Source: M3007 sp031425035 (GTDB taxonomy: Bacteria; Bacteroidota; Bacteroidia; Chitinophagales; Saprospiraceae). From it: DNA of 64,000 bases. The stretch is from positions 4,815 through 68,814 of the forward strand of contig JANPIN010000052.1 of the NCBI GenBank assembly GCA_031425035.1, read 5' to 3'. A program made the position numbers and the translations under genes. The notes under the pieces were generated by a model, which was not told the origin of the DNA, did no database searches, and saw only the letters and a list, made by a program, of their open reading frames with translations. Shown here one piece after another: positions 9,142-17,932 of this stretch; position 1 is the first letter of the stretch, and each line of letters starts with the position of its first letter.

Positions 9142-10494
9142 CTACAAATCCAGCAACAGCGTCATCGGATCTTCCAGCAGGTTTTTTACTTTTACCAGGA
9201 AGGTCACCGACGTGGAACCGTCGATCACGCGGTGGTCGTAGCTCAGGGCCAGGTACATCATCGGACGGATCTTGATCTCGCCATTCACCACCATCGGGCG
9301 GTCTTTAATGGCGTGCATGCCCAGGATCGCGCTTTGCGGCTCATTAATGATGGGCGTACTCATCAAACTGCCGAACACGCCGCCATTGGTGATGGTAAAC
9401 GTACCGCCGGACATTTCCTCCATAGACAGTTTGCCGTCGCGGGCTTTTACCGCCAGTTCTTTGAGTTTGAACTCGATGTCGCTGAATTTCAGGCTCTCCA
9501 CGTTGCGGATCGGCGGCACCACCAGGCCGTTCGGCGTACTGATGGCGAAACTAATGTCCGCAAAGTCGTGGAAAATGATGTCGTCGCCGTCGAGCCGCGC
9601 ATTCACGTCGGGCATTTCCAGCAGCGTTTTGGCGCAGGCCTTGGCGAAAATGGACATAAAGCCCAGTTTAATGCCGTATTTCTTGACAAAAATTTCCTGG
9701 TACTTTTCGCGCAGTTCCATCACCGCAGTCATATCCACCTCGTTGAAAGTAGTCAGCATGGCGGTATTATTCTTCGCGCTCACCAGTCGTTTAGCGATGG
9801 TCCGGCGCATCCGGCTGAGGCGTTCGCGGCGTTCGTTGCGGCTGAATGCCTGGCTCGGTTCGGCGGCTTTCGGCGCGGCCGGGGCACTCACCGCAGGAGC
9901 AGCCGGCGTTGGTGGGGGAGGGGGCGTTTGTGCCTTATTCTCGACTGCCTTCTGGGCATCGTCTTTGGTAATGCGGCCATCGCGGCCGGTGCCGGCGACA
10001 TCGGTGGCCGGCAAATTGCCTTCGTCCAGAATTTTGGAAGCGGCCGGCGAGGGCGAACCCTTGGCATAACTATCGCTGCCGCCTTCCTCGGGAACAGCCG
10101 GGCGCGTGGTGGCTTCTATTTTCACTTCACTGCCGGGTGTAGCGGGTGGTACCGGCGGCGGGGGCGGCACTACTGCTTTTCCACCTTCGCCGGGATCGGA
10201 AAGGGTGGTGGCCGGAGCCGCTACATTGGCCGTGGCGGCCGGTGCAGCACCCTTATTATCCGTATCAATTTTAGCGTAAATGGCGCCCACTTCGAGGTCT
10301 TCCCCTTCTTTGGCCACCCAGGTCAGTGTACCGGCCGAATCAGCGGAAAGTTCCTGATTGGCTTTTTCCGTTTCTATTTCACAGAGCGGAGCATCCATGG
10401 GTACTGCGGAGCCGTTGGGTTGTAACCACTTGGAAAAGGTGACACTGGAAATAGATTCACCCAGATTGGGGATTTTGAGTTCGATGACCGGCAT
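9142..10494 (-). CDS. odhB: 2-oxoglutarate dehydrogenase E2, dihydrolipoamide succinyltransferase
   Basis: The 450-residue product shows all three parts of a 2-oxo acid dehydrogenase E2. A lipoyl domain occupies residues 1-77, with the lipoylated Lys44 in the sequence ETEKANQ. A peripheral subunit-binding domain lies near 150-185 (ASKILDEGNLPATDVAGTGR, then GRITKDDAQ). Residues 220-450 form the acyltransferase core, with catalytic His421 in YDHRVIDG. Two Pro/Ala-rich linkers join the parts. IPNLGESI at the N terminus and the succinyltransferase-like core favour the 2-oxoglutarate over the pyruvate complex. E1 and E3 genes are not in the window. A possible promoter lies 73 bp upstream of the start codon. 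Confidence 0.92.
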   Translation of the reverse strand: MPVIELKIPNLGESISSVTFSKWLQPNGSAVPMDAPLCEIETEKANQELSADSAGTLTWVAKEGEDLEVGAIYAKIDTDNKGAAPAATANVAAPATTLSDPGEGGKAVVPPPPPVPPATPGSEVKIEATTRPAVPEEGGSDSYAKGSPSPAASKILDEGNLPATDVAGTGRDGRITKDDAQKAVENKAQTPPPPPTPAAPAVSAPAAPKAAEPSQAFSRNERRERLSRMRRTIAKRLVSAKNNTAMLTTFNEVDMTAVMELREKYQEIFVKKYGIKLGFMSIFAKACAKTLLEMPDVNARLDGDDIIFHDFADISFAISTPNGLVVPPIRNVESLKFSDIEFKLKELAVKARDGKLSMEEMSGGTFTITNGGVFGSLMSTPIINEPQSAILGMHAIKDRPMVVNGEIKIRPMMYLALSYDHRVIDGSTSVTFLVKVKNLLEDPMTLLLDL

Positions 10495-10566
10495 TTTGAT
10501 GAATTAAGGCGTAAAAAATGGACAAAACAACTTGGCGGCGCGCAGACCAGCTTTGGAAAAGTCCGG

Positions 10567-10574
10567 CAAAAGTA
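10567..10574 (-). promoter_or_regulatory. Putative -7 element of the odhB promoter
   Basis: The complement reads TACTTTTG, an exact TAnnTTTG match to the Bacteroidota primary sigma -7 box, with the transcription start predicted near 10,560. No TTG is present at the usual -33 distance, so support is moderate. Confidence 0.4.
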
Positions 10575-10660
10575 GATTTTTCTTTAGAAAAACATGGGTG
10601 CACCGACCCGGGAAAATGAACAGTATTCCCCTGGAAAAGTTGGGTGGGTCAGCGGCCGGG

Positions 10661-11575
10661 TTACTTTAAACCGCGATAAGCGTACCGCAGTACGACGGCG
10701 TCACTGCCCTTGCCTTCGCTGCTGATATAGAGGTTGCCGGCAGCATCAAAACAAATTCCTTCCGGCTGCGGCAGGGAACTTTTTTCCAGTCGCATGGCGT
10801 AGCGGATCTTTCCCGATGCGTGGTCCAGGATCACCAGCCGTTTCAAGGCCGTAGAAACTACATAAATATCATGCGAAAAGGGATGAACGGCCACCGCGGA
10901 GGAGCTGAAAAAATGCTCGGCTTTATCCTCGTCATTATAAGGAATCAGCGCGTTCACCTCCTGTGGATTGATGGTGTACACCGGTTCGGTGTTCAGCTGG
11001 TTGGTGCGCAGATCGAAGGCAAAAATCCGGCGGGGGGCGTCCTTTTCGGGATCTTCCTTACAGGCAATAAGCAGCGCCTGCCGGCCCGCATCGTAGCCCA
11101 GGCCTTCGAGGTCATTATCCTTGGACAGGCTACCCAGCTGGAATTCCTGCACCTGTGGCGGGTCCTTTTGCCAGTTGCTTATTTTAAAAAGTACGCCGTC
11201 GCTTTTCAGGCAGAAAATGTCTTTGCCAACCATTTCAGCGCCTTCGAAATCGCCTTTTTCCCGGAATAGCACCCGTTTGGTGATGGCGCCTTCCTGCTGA
11301 AAATCCAGGAACAGCGCCTCGCCGCGCTCATCGGAGACGGCCAGGAAAATGTTGGGGTCATCGGTCGGGCTGAGGGCGGAAATTTCTTTCAGGTCGTCAC
11401 TCGCCAGGCGCAGGCTGCGGGTAGGCGCCAGCAGATCGTAGGGTAACGAATCGGACGCAGTGGTACTAGCCGGCTGCCGGACATTCGTTGGAATGTTTGG
11501 CTGGCATTGGGCACTGAGCAGAAGCATAGCGCCGATGCCGCTTAAGGCGATCGAGTAAAAATGGGATAAAAACAT
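10661..11575 (-). CDS. SdiA-regulated / YjiK-like beta-propeller protein, exported
   Basis: The 304-residue product has an N-terminal hydrophobic segment (IALSGIGAMLLLSAQC) that exports it. A lipoprotein Cys24 is possible, but Gln at -1 is unusual for a lipobox. The remainder carries repeating blade-like units: SDDLKEISALSPTDDPNIFLAVSDERG, GDFEGAEMV, NDLEGLGYDAGRQALLIACK, SSAVAVHPFSHDIYVVST and QPEGICFDAAGNLYISSEG. This layout matches the SdiA-regulated (PF06977-type) six-bladed propeller family. The function of these proteins is not established. It is separated from odhB by 166 bp and from the upstream HAD gene by 39 bp, so it may share the HAD transcript. Confidence 0.75.
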   Translation of the reverse strand: MFLSHFYSIALSGIGAMLLLSAQCQPNIPTNVRQPASTTASDSLPYDLLAPTRSLRLASDDLKEISALSPTDDPNIFLAVSDERGEALFLDFQQEGAITKRVLFREKGDFEGAEMVGKDIFCLKSDGVLFKISNWQKDPPQVQEFQLGSLSKDNDLEGLGYDAGRQALLIACKEDPEKDAPRRIFAFDLRTNQLNTEPVYTINPQEVNALIPYNDEDKAEHFFSSSAVAVHPFSHDIYVVSTALKRLVILDHASGKIRYAMRLEKSSLPQPEGICFDAAGNLYISSEGKGSDAVVLRYAYRGLK

Positions 11576-11614
11576 GCCCGCAAAGAACGTAGCTTTTAGC
11601 GGCTGTCGTGCAAT

Positions 11615-12055
11615 TTATTCCGAAAAAACCTCGATTTCGTGTGTTTTTACCACTAAGTCGGTAAATTTTCCCTTGAAACGGGTCGCCCGTACAATGTGAT
11701 TATCAATCCAGTGGTAGTTGCCGCCACGGGGTTTGCCGAACAAAATGCCGTGGTATTTAAAACCATGTAAATGCAGCCATTTCTCGGTCACCTCCCGGTG
11801 CGCCTCCGTACGACTGGTGAAAAAATAGACCACATGGCCTTCTTCATACCATTTATTCAGCATTTCCAGGGCATCCGGGTAGGGTAGAACGGTCAACATA
11901 CGCTCCGGCTCTTCATTCGGAACATCGTCGCAGACTGTACCGTCGATGTCGATCAGGAAGTTACGAATATGCTTCGGTAACACCGGGCTGATACGTTCTC
12001 CCTTCTCGTTGAAAATCTCCTGCAGCCCTGCTTCTGTTTGCTCTTGATGGATCAT
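11615..12055 (-). CDS. HAD-superfamily phosphatase
   Basis: This 146-residue HAD hydrolase has motif I FLIDIDGTV (nucleophile Asp36, general acid Asp38) and motif II FFTSRTE. GKPRGGNYHWIDNH follows and supplies the Lys (motif III) with a motif IV-like Asp. Starting at the ATG at 12,053-12,055 gives a compact protein; an upstream extension would add about 21 residues without family character. There is almost no cap domain, as in small-molecule or polynucleotide-kinase-type phosphatases. Close homologues in Bacteroidota are annotated only as HAD or phosphoheptose-type hydrolases, so the substrate is unknown. Confidence 0.8.
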   Translation of the reverse strand: MIHQEQTEAGLQEIFNEKGERISPVLPKHIRNFLIDIDGTVCDDVPNEEPERMLTVLPYPDALEMLNKWYEEGHVVYFFTSRTEAHREVTEKWLHLHGFKYHGILFGKPRGGNYHWIDNHIVRATRFKGKFTDLVVKTHEIEVFSE

Positions 12056-12288
12056 AGTTGGTGTATATTTTACGCGAAGGTAAGGTAAAGCAACCTTCCA
12101 TGCCGCGTTACAGGACAATTTTGGTTAAAACTTTTGGCGCAACGCCCGCTTTTTGTTGGTCATTAAGTGACCAATCAGGTCATAAATGGTGCCAACTGCC
12201 GTAAACAATCCAACGATGGCCGCACATTCCTTATTTTCGGCGCTTCATTTCTCCCATCCTTACCACTCATTAATAAAATGTTATTTAC

Positions 12289-15042
12289 ATGAAAAACTTC
12301 CCTCGCCTGCTGATTTCCGGTCTGTTGGGCTTGATTTTTTGCCAGGTTTCTACGGCCCAAACGGCCTTGCGCCTGTCGCCCGGTGTGGAACGCATTACTT
12401 CCGCCGAAGGCATCACCGAGTACAGCCTGGCCAACGGTCTGCACGTGCTGCTTTTCCCCGATCCTTCCAAGCCGATCATGACCGTCAACATCACCTATAA
12501 AGTCGGCTCGCGCCACGAGGACTACGGGGAAACGGGTATGGCCCACCTGCTGGAACACCTGGTGTTCAAAGGCACGCCCAAACACCCGAACATCCCGCAG
12601 GAACTCACCGAACACGGCGCCCGCCCCAACGGTACGACCTCTTTCGACCGCACCAATTATTTTGAAACTTTCGACGCCACCGAAGAGAACCTGCGCTGGG
12701 CGCTCGATCTGGAAAGCGACCGGATGATCAATTCCTACATTGCCCGCAAAGACCTGGAAAGCGAATTCAGCGTGGTGCGGAATGAATATGAGCGCGGCGA
12801 AAACAGTCCCGGTTCGGTGCTCTTCAAACGGGTGCTGGCGGCGGCATTCAACTTCCATAACTATGGCCACACGACCATCGGCGAAAAATCCGACATCGAA
12901 AAAGCGCCCATCGAACGTTTGCAGGCCTATTACCATAAATACTACCAGCCGGATAATGCCGTGCTGCTGGTATCGGGTAAAATTGACGAGCAAAAAACCC
13001 TGGACCTGGTGCACGAGTATTTTTCCAAAATACCCCGCCCGGACCGCAAGATCGTGCCCACTTATACCGAGGAGCCCATTCAGGATGGGGAACACCAGGT
13101 CGTGCTCCGCCGCTCCGGCGACGTGCAGGTTTTCACCGTACTCTACCATGCCGCACCGGGCGCGCATGCCGATTACGCGCCGCTGACCGTGCTGGCCAAC
13201 CTGCTGACCGACGAGCCCACGGGACGTTTGTACAAAGCGCTGGTCGAAACGAAAAAAGCCGTCAATGTAGGCGGTTACGCTTCCGGTTCTGCCGAGGCCG
13301 GCTGGATCAGTTTCAGCGCCGAAGTGAGTCCGGGTGGCTCGCTGGACACGGCCAAAATGATCATGCTCCAGGTGCTGGAGGGCTTGAAAACCAATCCGCC
13401 TACGGCTGATGAAGTAGAAAAAGCCAAAGCGCGTATTTTGAAAAATCAGGAAATGTTCCTGCGTCAGACGGAGCAGCTGGGTCTGGCGCTGAGCACTTAT
13501 ATTGGTACCGGCGACTGGCGACTGGCCTTCTTATACCGCGATCGGGTGGAAAAAACGACCCCGGATGAAGTGGGTGTCGCTGCCGTTCGTTACCTGAAAT
13601 CGGCCAACAGCACGCTGGGCTATTTCATTCCCGACAAGAGCGCCGACCGCGCCGATATTCCACAGGCGCCGGATGTGGCGGCTCTGCTGAAAGACTTTAA
13701 AGGCCGGCCACCGGTTGCGCAGGGCGAAGATTTCGACACGTCGCCGGAGAACATTGAAAAACGGACGATGAAAGGCAAACTGCCCAATGGCATGCAGTAT
13801 GCCCTGTTGCCGAAAGAAAACAAGGGCGACGCGGTAAGTGCGTCGATTGTTTTCCGTTACGGCAACCTCACGGCCCTGAAAGGCGCGGGTCTGGCCCCTT
13901 TTTACACCAGCCAGATGCTGAACAAGGGCAGCCTGTCTAAAAACCAGCAGCAGATTAAGGAAGAACTGACCCGGCTCAAAGCCAGCGTTAATTTTTCAGC
14001 CAACTATGATAATATCGGTGTCGACATTCAAACCGACCGCGAGCATTTGCCGGCCGTAATTGCCCTGGTGGGCGAATTGCTGCGTAAACCAGCCTTCCCG
14101 GCCGCAGAATTCGAGAAGTTGAAAGCCGAAGATCTGGCCGCATTAGAGGAACAGAAATCCGATCCGAATGCCCTGGCCGATAACCTGTACGCCCGGGTCA
14201 GCCAGCCCGACTACGCCAAGGATGATCCACGGTACACCATGACTTTTGAAGAAGAATCCGCCGCACTGAAGCAATTGACGGTGGCCGATCTGCAGCGTTT
14301 TTACAAACAGATGTATGGCGGCACGAGTGGTGGCACAGCGGTCGTAGTGGGCGATTTTGATGCTAAAACCATTGAAAAAGTCATGACCACCGCTTTTGGC
14401 GACTGGAAAAGTGCTACCAAATACGAGCGCATTACCAAAGACTACGTGCCGGTAGCCGGTCGTACCGAAGCCTTGAATACGCCCGACAAATCCAATGCGG
14501 TGTATATGGCCGGTTATGGTTTCCCAATGCGTAATGACGATCCGGATTACCCGGCCATAACGCTGGGCGGTTATATACTGGGCGGCGGTTTTCTGAATTC
14601 CCGCCTGGCGACCCGTATTCGGCAGAAAGATGGTCTGAGCTACACGGTGCGGGGTAATTTCAGCGCCAGCCCCCTGGACAAAAACGGCAGTTTTTCGGCC
14701 TTCATGATCTACAATCCGGAAAATATCACCAAACTGGAAACGGCCTTCCGCGAAGAAATGGAGCGTGCCGCGAAAGATGGTTTTACCGCCGAAGAACTCG
14801 AAGCCGCCCGCTCCGGCTGGTTGAAATCGCGCAAGTTGAACCGCAGCTCGGATGCAGCGCTGGGTGGTATGCTGGCGACGAACCTGCAAACCGGCCGCAC
14901 GATGGCCTGGGAAAAACAGCTGGAAACCAGTATGCAGGCACTCACTTTGCCGCAGTTGAACGCAGCGATGAAGAAATACCTGGACTACTCGAAAATCATT
15001 ACGGTGAAAGCCGGTGATTTTCAGAAGGCGAAGAAGCCGTAG
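12289..15042 (+). CDS. Periplasmic M16 zinc metallopeptidase (two-domain, insulinase family)
   Basis: The 917-residue protein starts with a signal peptide (residues 1-24, ending VSTAQ). The N-terminal M16 domain has the inverted zinc motif HLLEH (His86, Glu89, His90). The third ligand is Glu166 in RNEYERGEN, exactly 76 residues beyond His90, as the family requires. The second M16 domain (about 490-917) starts with GKLPNGMQYALLPKENKGD and has no HxxEH, so it is the non-catalytic half typical of pitrilysin-like and bacterial double M16 enzymes. These proteins degrade peptides in the periplasm. The gene is divergent from the HAD gene, with 233 bp between start codons, and is followed by an unusual repeat array. 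Confidence 0.93.
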   Translation: MKNFPRLLISGLLGLIFCQVSTAQTALRLSPGVERITSAEGITEYSLANGLHVLLFPDPSKPIMTVNITYKVGSRHEDYGETGMAHLLEHLVFKGTPKHPNIPQELTEHGARPNGTTSFDRTNYFETFDATEENLRWALDLESDRMINSYIARKDLESEFSVVRNEYERGENSPGSVLFKRVLAAAFNFHNYGHTTIGEKSDIEKAPIERLQAYYHKYYQPDNAVLLVSGKIDEQKTLDLVHEYFSKIPRPDRKIVPTYTEEPIQDGEHQVVLRRSGDVQVFTVLYHAAPGAHADYAPLTVLANLLTDEPTGRLYKALVETKKAVNVGGYASGSAEAGWISFSAEVSPGGSLDTAKMIMLQVLEGLKTNPPTADEVEKAKARILKNQEMFLRQTEQLGLALSTYIGTGDWRLAFLYRDRVEKTTPDEVGVAAVRYLKSANSTLGYFIPDKSADRADIPQAPDVAALLKDFKGRPPVAQGEDFDTSPENIEKRTMKGKLPNGMQYALLPKENKGDAVSASIVFRYGNLTALKGAGLAPFYTSQMLNKGSLSKNQQQIKEELTRLKASVNFSANYDNIGVDIQTDREHLPAVIALVGELLRKPAFPAAEFEKLKAEDLAALEEQKSDPNALADNLYARVSQPDYAKDDPRYTMTFEEESAALKQLTVADLQRFYKQMYGGTSGGTAVVVGDFDAKTIEKVMTTAFGDWKSATKYERITKDYVPVAGRTEALNTPDKSNAVYMAGYGFPMRNDDPDYPAITLGGYILGGGFLNSRLATRIRQKDGLSYTVRGNFSASPLDKNGSFSAFMIYNPENITKLETAFREEMERAAKDGFTAEELEAARSGWLKSRKLNRSSDAALGGMLATNLQTGRTMAWEKQLETSMQALTLPQLNAAMKKYLDYSKIITVKAGDFQKAKKP

Positions 15043-15070
15043 GGCGGGAACAGGAGATTAATGTTTTAAG

Positions 15071-15275
15071 ATTGGGTTTAGAGGGGTTTAGGTAGTTTAG
15101 AGAGGTTTAGAAAAAAAGGCACAACATTGATAATCAATGTTATGTGCTCTAAACCCCTCTAAACCCCTCTAAACCCCTCTAAACCCTCTAAACCCTCTAA
15201 ACCCCTCTAAACCCCTCTAAACCCTCTAAACCCTCTAAACCCCTCTAAACCAATCTAAACCCCTCTAAACCAATC
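15071..15275. repeat. Telomere-like CTCTAAACCC array inside an inverted repeat
   Basis: From 15,147 about ten head-to-tail units of CTCTAAACC or CTCTAAACCC run to 15,242, in the length pattern 10,10,10,9,9,10,10,9,9,10, followed by variants containing CCAATC to 15,275. The left flank (15,071-15,112) carries the same words in the opposite orientation. Its GGGTTTAGAGGGGTTTAG outer part pairs with CTAAACCCCTCTAAACC at 15,255-15,272. Between them is a palindrome, ACATTGATAATCAATGT (15,124-15,140). The element sits between the M16 gene and the TonB-like cluster; there is no ORF of note. Confidence 0.85.
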
Positions 15276-15302
15276 CCTTGTAACGAAGCAAATTCTTCCC
15301 CC

Positions 15303-15929
15303 ATGTGCCAAAGGAACTTATTTTTTATAGCCCTTATATTTTACAGTATAACGGTTGCCGCCCAGGGCAAACCGACGCCGGACTTTTTCATGTACTCTTC
15401 GCAAAATGGTTCCAGCTCGCTGCTCAGGAAAGGTTTTATGGCCCTTGGCTACGATCGTTATCATGGCGCAACCCGCTTGGCCATGGTTCAGGAACTACAG
15501 GATAATGACTGGCAAGCCGTGGATAGCACCTATGGCATGCCGGATAAAGACGGTATTCGCCGCATGCGACTCGATAAAGTCGACCTGGCGCCCTACGTGA
15601 ACGAGGAGGGGTATATTGTTTACTGGGTGCCCGAGGTCGCCCCGCAATTTCCCAGCGGCGAGAAAGCCTTGCAACAATATATGAATGATGTGCTATACCA
15701 GGATTTGGCTCTTTTGGACAAGGCAATATCCAATACGATATACATCAGTTGCATCGTAGAAACCGATGGTCAGATCACCCAGGTGTCGGAAGCGTTCCCG
15801 CACCGCCAGGAAATACCGGCCATCGTCGTGGAAAATTGCCTGGACGCCGTACGCTACATGCCGCCCTGGATACCGGCGCTTTTTCATGGCAAGCCCGTTC
15901 GGGTACACCAGTTGATTATTTTCAGATGA
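15303..15929 (+). CDS. Secreted TonB C-terminal domain protein, paralogue 1 of 4
   Basis: The 208-residue product has a signal peptide (LFFIALIFYSITVAAQ). A paralogue-specific N-terminal half follows (RYHGATRLAMVQELQDNDWQ, DKVDLAPYVNEEGYIVYWVPEV). Then comes the Bacteroidota TonB_C signature: PQFPSGEKALQQY, YISCIVETDGQITQV and CLDAVRYMPPWIP...GKPVRV. Classical TonB needs an N-terminal membrane anchor and a Pro-rich linker to couple ExbBD to outer-membrane receptors. Here there is a cleavable signal and no linker, so energy transduction is doubtful. The gene heads a same-strand array of four related genes. A palindrome overlaps the 3' end. The family domain is confident; the role is unknown. 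Confidence 0.75.
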   Translation: MCQRNLFFIALIFYSITVAAQGKPTPDFFMYSSQNGSSSLLRKGFMALGYDRYHGATRLAMVQELQDNDWQAVDSTYGMPDKDGIRRMRLDKVDLAPYVNEEGYIVYWVPEVAPQFPSGEKALQQYMNDVLYQDLALLDKAISNTIYISCIVETDGQITQVSEAFPHRQEIPAIVVENCLDAVRYMPPWIPALFHGKPVRVHQLIIFR

Positions 15930-15965
15930 AACTGGTCTGACGACTTTTTTGTCGTCTGACCAGTT
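15930..15965 (+). terminator. Hairpin directly after paralogue 1
   Basis: AACTGGTCTGACGAC (15,930-15,944) and GTCGTCTGACCAGTT (15,951-15,965) form a 15-bp stem with one mismatch and a six-T loop, starting one base after the stop codon. There is no trailing T run, so it may attenuate or protect the RNA rather than terminate fully. Confidence 0.6.
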
Positions 15966-15986
15966 CCACACAAACCTCCTGTAACG

Positions 15987-16583
15987 ATGCGCCGATTTTT
16001 ATTTCTCTTTGTACTACTGCTTGTTCACTGTTTCACCGCCGCTGCTCAGCAAACATCCGGCTTGCTGACGAAGAAACTTTTTTTCGCGCAACGCTACGAC
16101 CAGTATGACGGCGCTACCCGCCTGGCGCGCGTTCGGGAACTACAGGAGCATGACTGGCAGGCCGTGGACAGTACGAAACTGCGTCCCAATGCAGATGGGC
16201 TGCTGTTACCGGGCGCAGATCAGATCGACCTGGCGCCCTATGTGAATGATATCGGGCAAACGGTGTATTGGGTGCCGGAAGTCGCGCCGGTTTACCCAGG
16301 GGGCACGCAGGCCATGCAGCAGTACATAAAAGATGCCCTGTTTATGCATCAACCGACATCCGGTAGTGAGCGGCAAAGCCAGATTTATATACGCTGTACC
16401 ATCGACCTGGATGGCCGGGTGACCGATGTTTGGGAAACCACCGCACACCGGGACTGGATTCCGGAGAGCGTAGTCACCACCTGCCTGGACGCCGTGCGTT
16501 ATATGCCGCCCTGGACGCCCGGGCTGCTTCAGGGGAAACCGGTGCGCGTTAATAGATTAATCACTTTTCAAATACACGAGTAA
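15987..16583 (+). CDS. Secreted TonB C-terminal domain protein, paralogue 2 of 4
   Basis: The 198-residue product is clearly homologous to its neighbours over the full length. It has a signal peptide (LFVLLLVHCFTAAAQ), the YDGATRLARVRELQEHDWQAVDS block, DLAPYVNDIGQTVYWVPEVAP, then the TonB_C-like part (VYPGGTQAMQQY, YIRCTIDLDGRVTDV, CLDAVRYMPPWTPGLLQGKPVRV). The PQFPGG signature is altered to PVYPGG. It lies 57 bp after paralogue 1 and only 4 bp before paralogue 3, so genes 2 and 3 are almost certainly co-translated. No membrane anchor is seen after signal cleavage. Confidence 0.75.
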   Translation: MRRFLFLFVLLLVHCFTAAAQQTSGLLTKKLFFAQRYDQYDGATRLARVRELQEHDWQAVDSTKLRPNADGLLLPGADQIDLAPYVNDIGQTVYWVPEVAPVYPGGTQAMQQYIKDALFMHQPTSGSERQSQIYIRCTIDLDGRVTDVWETTAHRDWIPESVVTTCLDAVRYMPPWTPGLLQGKPVRVNRLITFQIHE

Positions 16584-16587
16584 AAAT

Positions 16588-17172
16588 ATGCGGCTCCTTT
16601 TTCTAATTTTGTTGATGTACTACGTTCCTGTTTCGGCTCAGGAACCGTCGAAACCGAGTGTGATGAAACTGCTTTCTGCACGTCAATTTGATGATTATCA
16701 AGGAGATGCGCGTATAAAGCAGGTGGAACAACTGCGGAAAAATGACTGGCAGGCGCTGGATAGTATATACGGGCTGCCCGATCAGAACGGACACCGGCCT
16801 TTGGAAATTATTAAAACCGACCTGGCGCCCTATGTGGATAATGACGGTTACATCGTTTTCCTGGTGCCTGAAGTGGCGCCGCAGTTTCCGGGCGGGGAAA
16901 AGGCGCTCAAACAATTTAAACGGGATGTGCTTTTCCCGTTTATTCAGATTACCAATCCGGATGATAATTATGTGTCCAATGCCGTGTATATCCGTTTTAC
17001 CGTGAACAGTGATGGTCAGATAACGGATGTAGTGGAAGCGCAACCTCACTCCGAAGGGATTCCGAAAGCGCTTGCCGAGCAGTGCCTGGATGCCGTAAAA
17101 TATATGCCGGTTTGGGAACCGGGCTTGTTTCATGGTAAGCCTGTTCGTACATGTATGTTGATTATTTTTTAA
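16588..17172 (+). CDS. Secreted TonB C-terminal domain protein, paralogue 3 of 4
   Basis: The 194-residue product has a signal peptide (MRLLFLILLMYYVPVSAQ) and the shared family body: LLSARQFDDYQGDARIKQVEQL, DLAPYVDNDGYIVFLVPEVAPQ, FPGGEKALKQF, YIRFTVNSDGQITDVVEAQ, CLDAVKYMPVWEPGLFHGKPV. It is closest to paralogue 4: both share the MKL(L/F)SARQ(F/Y)DDYQGDARI block. A four-base gap to the preceding gene indicates an operon. One copy of a dispersed 48-bp repeat begins four bases after its stop. Confidence 0.75.
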   Translation: MRLLFLILLMYYVPVSAQEPSKPSVMKLLSARQFDDYQGDARIKQVEQLRKNDWQALDSIYGLPDQNGHRPLEIIKTDLAPYVDNDGYIVFLVPEVAPQFPGGEKALKQFKRDVLFPFIQITNPDDNYVSNAVYIRFTVNSDGQITDVVEAQPHSEGIPKALAEQCLDAVKYMPVWEPGLFHGKPVRTCMLIIF

Positions 17173-17175
17173 TAA

Positions 17176-17223
17176 TATAGTCAACACACATGCTTTGAAC
17201 GAAGCCTTGAGATAAATTGCTGA
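17176..17223 (+). repeat. Dispersed intergenic repeat, copy A
   Basis: It starts TATAGTCAACACA and ends ATAAATTGCTGA, with the same ends and the same 48-bp length as the copy at 44,036-44,083. The TTTGAACG core is shared with a three-base offset. Confidence 0.6.
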
Positions 17224-17338
17224 CGGCCTGGTTTAAAAGGTTCGCGCAGATTTATTTTGCGCAGATTATAAACAAAATATGGTAGCAAATGCAGGACATA
17301 TCAAATCCGGGGAGCTGCCTTCCTATACGCCTAATATC

Positions 17339-17932
17339 ATGTTTAAATTCCTGCTGCCGGTTTTGTGTATTTTCCTTTATCCAATGCAGGTTTCTGCACA
17401 GCAGGGGTCAGCACCCTCGGTGATGAAACTGTTTTCCGCCCGGCAATACGATGATTATCAGGGCGATGCGCGTATAACGCAGGTCCGGCTGCTGCAGAAA
17501 AACGACTGGCAGGCGCGGGACAGTTTTTACGACCTGCCGGATCAATACGGCAAAAGTCAACTGCGCATCAGCCGGAACGACCTGGCGCCTTATGTCAATG
17601 AAGACGGTTATATTGTGTACCTCGTACCCGAAGTAGCGCCGCAATTTCCGGGCGGAGAGGCCGCTTTGCAACTATATAAGCAGGATGTGCTGGGGCCTGA
17701 TCTGGCTGGTCCGAACGATGAGGTGCAAAGATCCGTTTATATCCGCTGCATCATTGCCACTGACGGGCGGGTAACCGACGTGGAAGAAGCGCAGCCTCAC
17801 TATAACCTGGTTTCCGAAGCGTTTTTAAACCGTTGTCTCGACGCCGTACGCTACATGCCGGTCTGGTCGCCCGGTCTTTTTAACGGTAAACCTGTGCCGG
17901 TTTGCCAATTAGTGGAATTTTCTCTTAGATAG
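17339..17932 (+). CDS. Secreted TonB C-terminal domain protein, paralogue 4 of 4
   Basis: I start this gene at the ATG at 17,339 so that the signal peptide (MFKFLLPVLCIFLYPMQVSA) is N-terminal; an upstream in-frame start would add 20 residues with no export character. The 197-residue product repeats the family layout: FSARQYDDYQGDARITQVRLL, DLAPYVNEDGYIVYLVPEVAPQ, FPGGEAALQLY, YIRCIIATDGRVTDVEEAQ, CLDAVRYMPVWSPGLFNGKPVPV. It is separated from paralogue 3 by 166 bp containing a dispersed repeat, so it may have its own promoter. As with the others, the domain is TonB_C-like but no anchor or linker is present. Confidence 0.75.
   Translation: MFKFLLPVLCIFLYPMQVSAQQGSAPSVMKLFSARQYDDYQGDARITQVRLLQKNDWQARDSFYDLPDQYGKSQLRISRNDLAPYVNEDGYIVYLVPEVAPQFPGGEAALQLYKQDVLGPDLAGPNDEVQRSVYIRCIIATDGRVTDVEEAQPHYNLVSEAFLNRCLDAVRYMPVWSPGLFNGKPVPVCQLVEFSLR

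Noticed and set aside
12175..13167. 330-codon frame antisense to the M16 peptidase
   Set aside because: It is the complement of a well-supported gene with zinc-site motifs, and arises from third-position GC bias.
15147..15275. CRISPR array in the CTCTAAACCC repeat
   Set aside because: Units are 9-10 bp without spacers, so it is a simple tandem repeat, not CRISPR.
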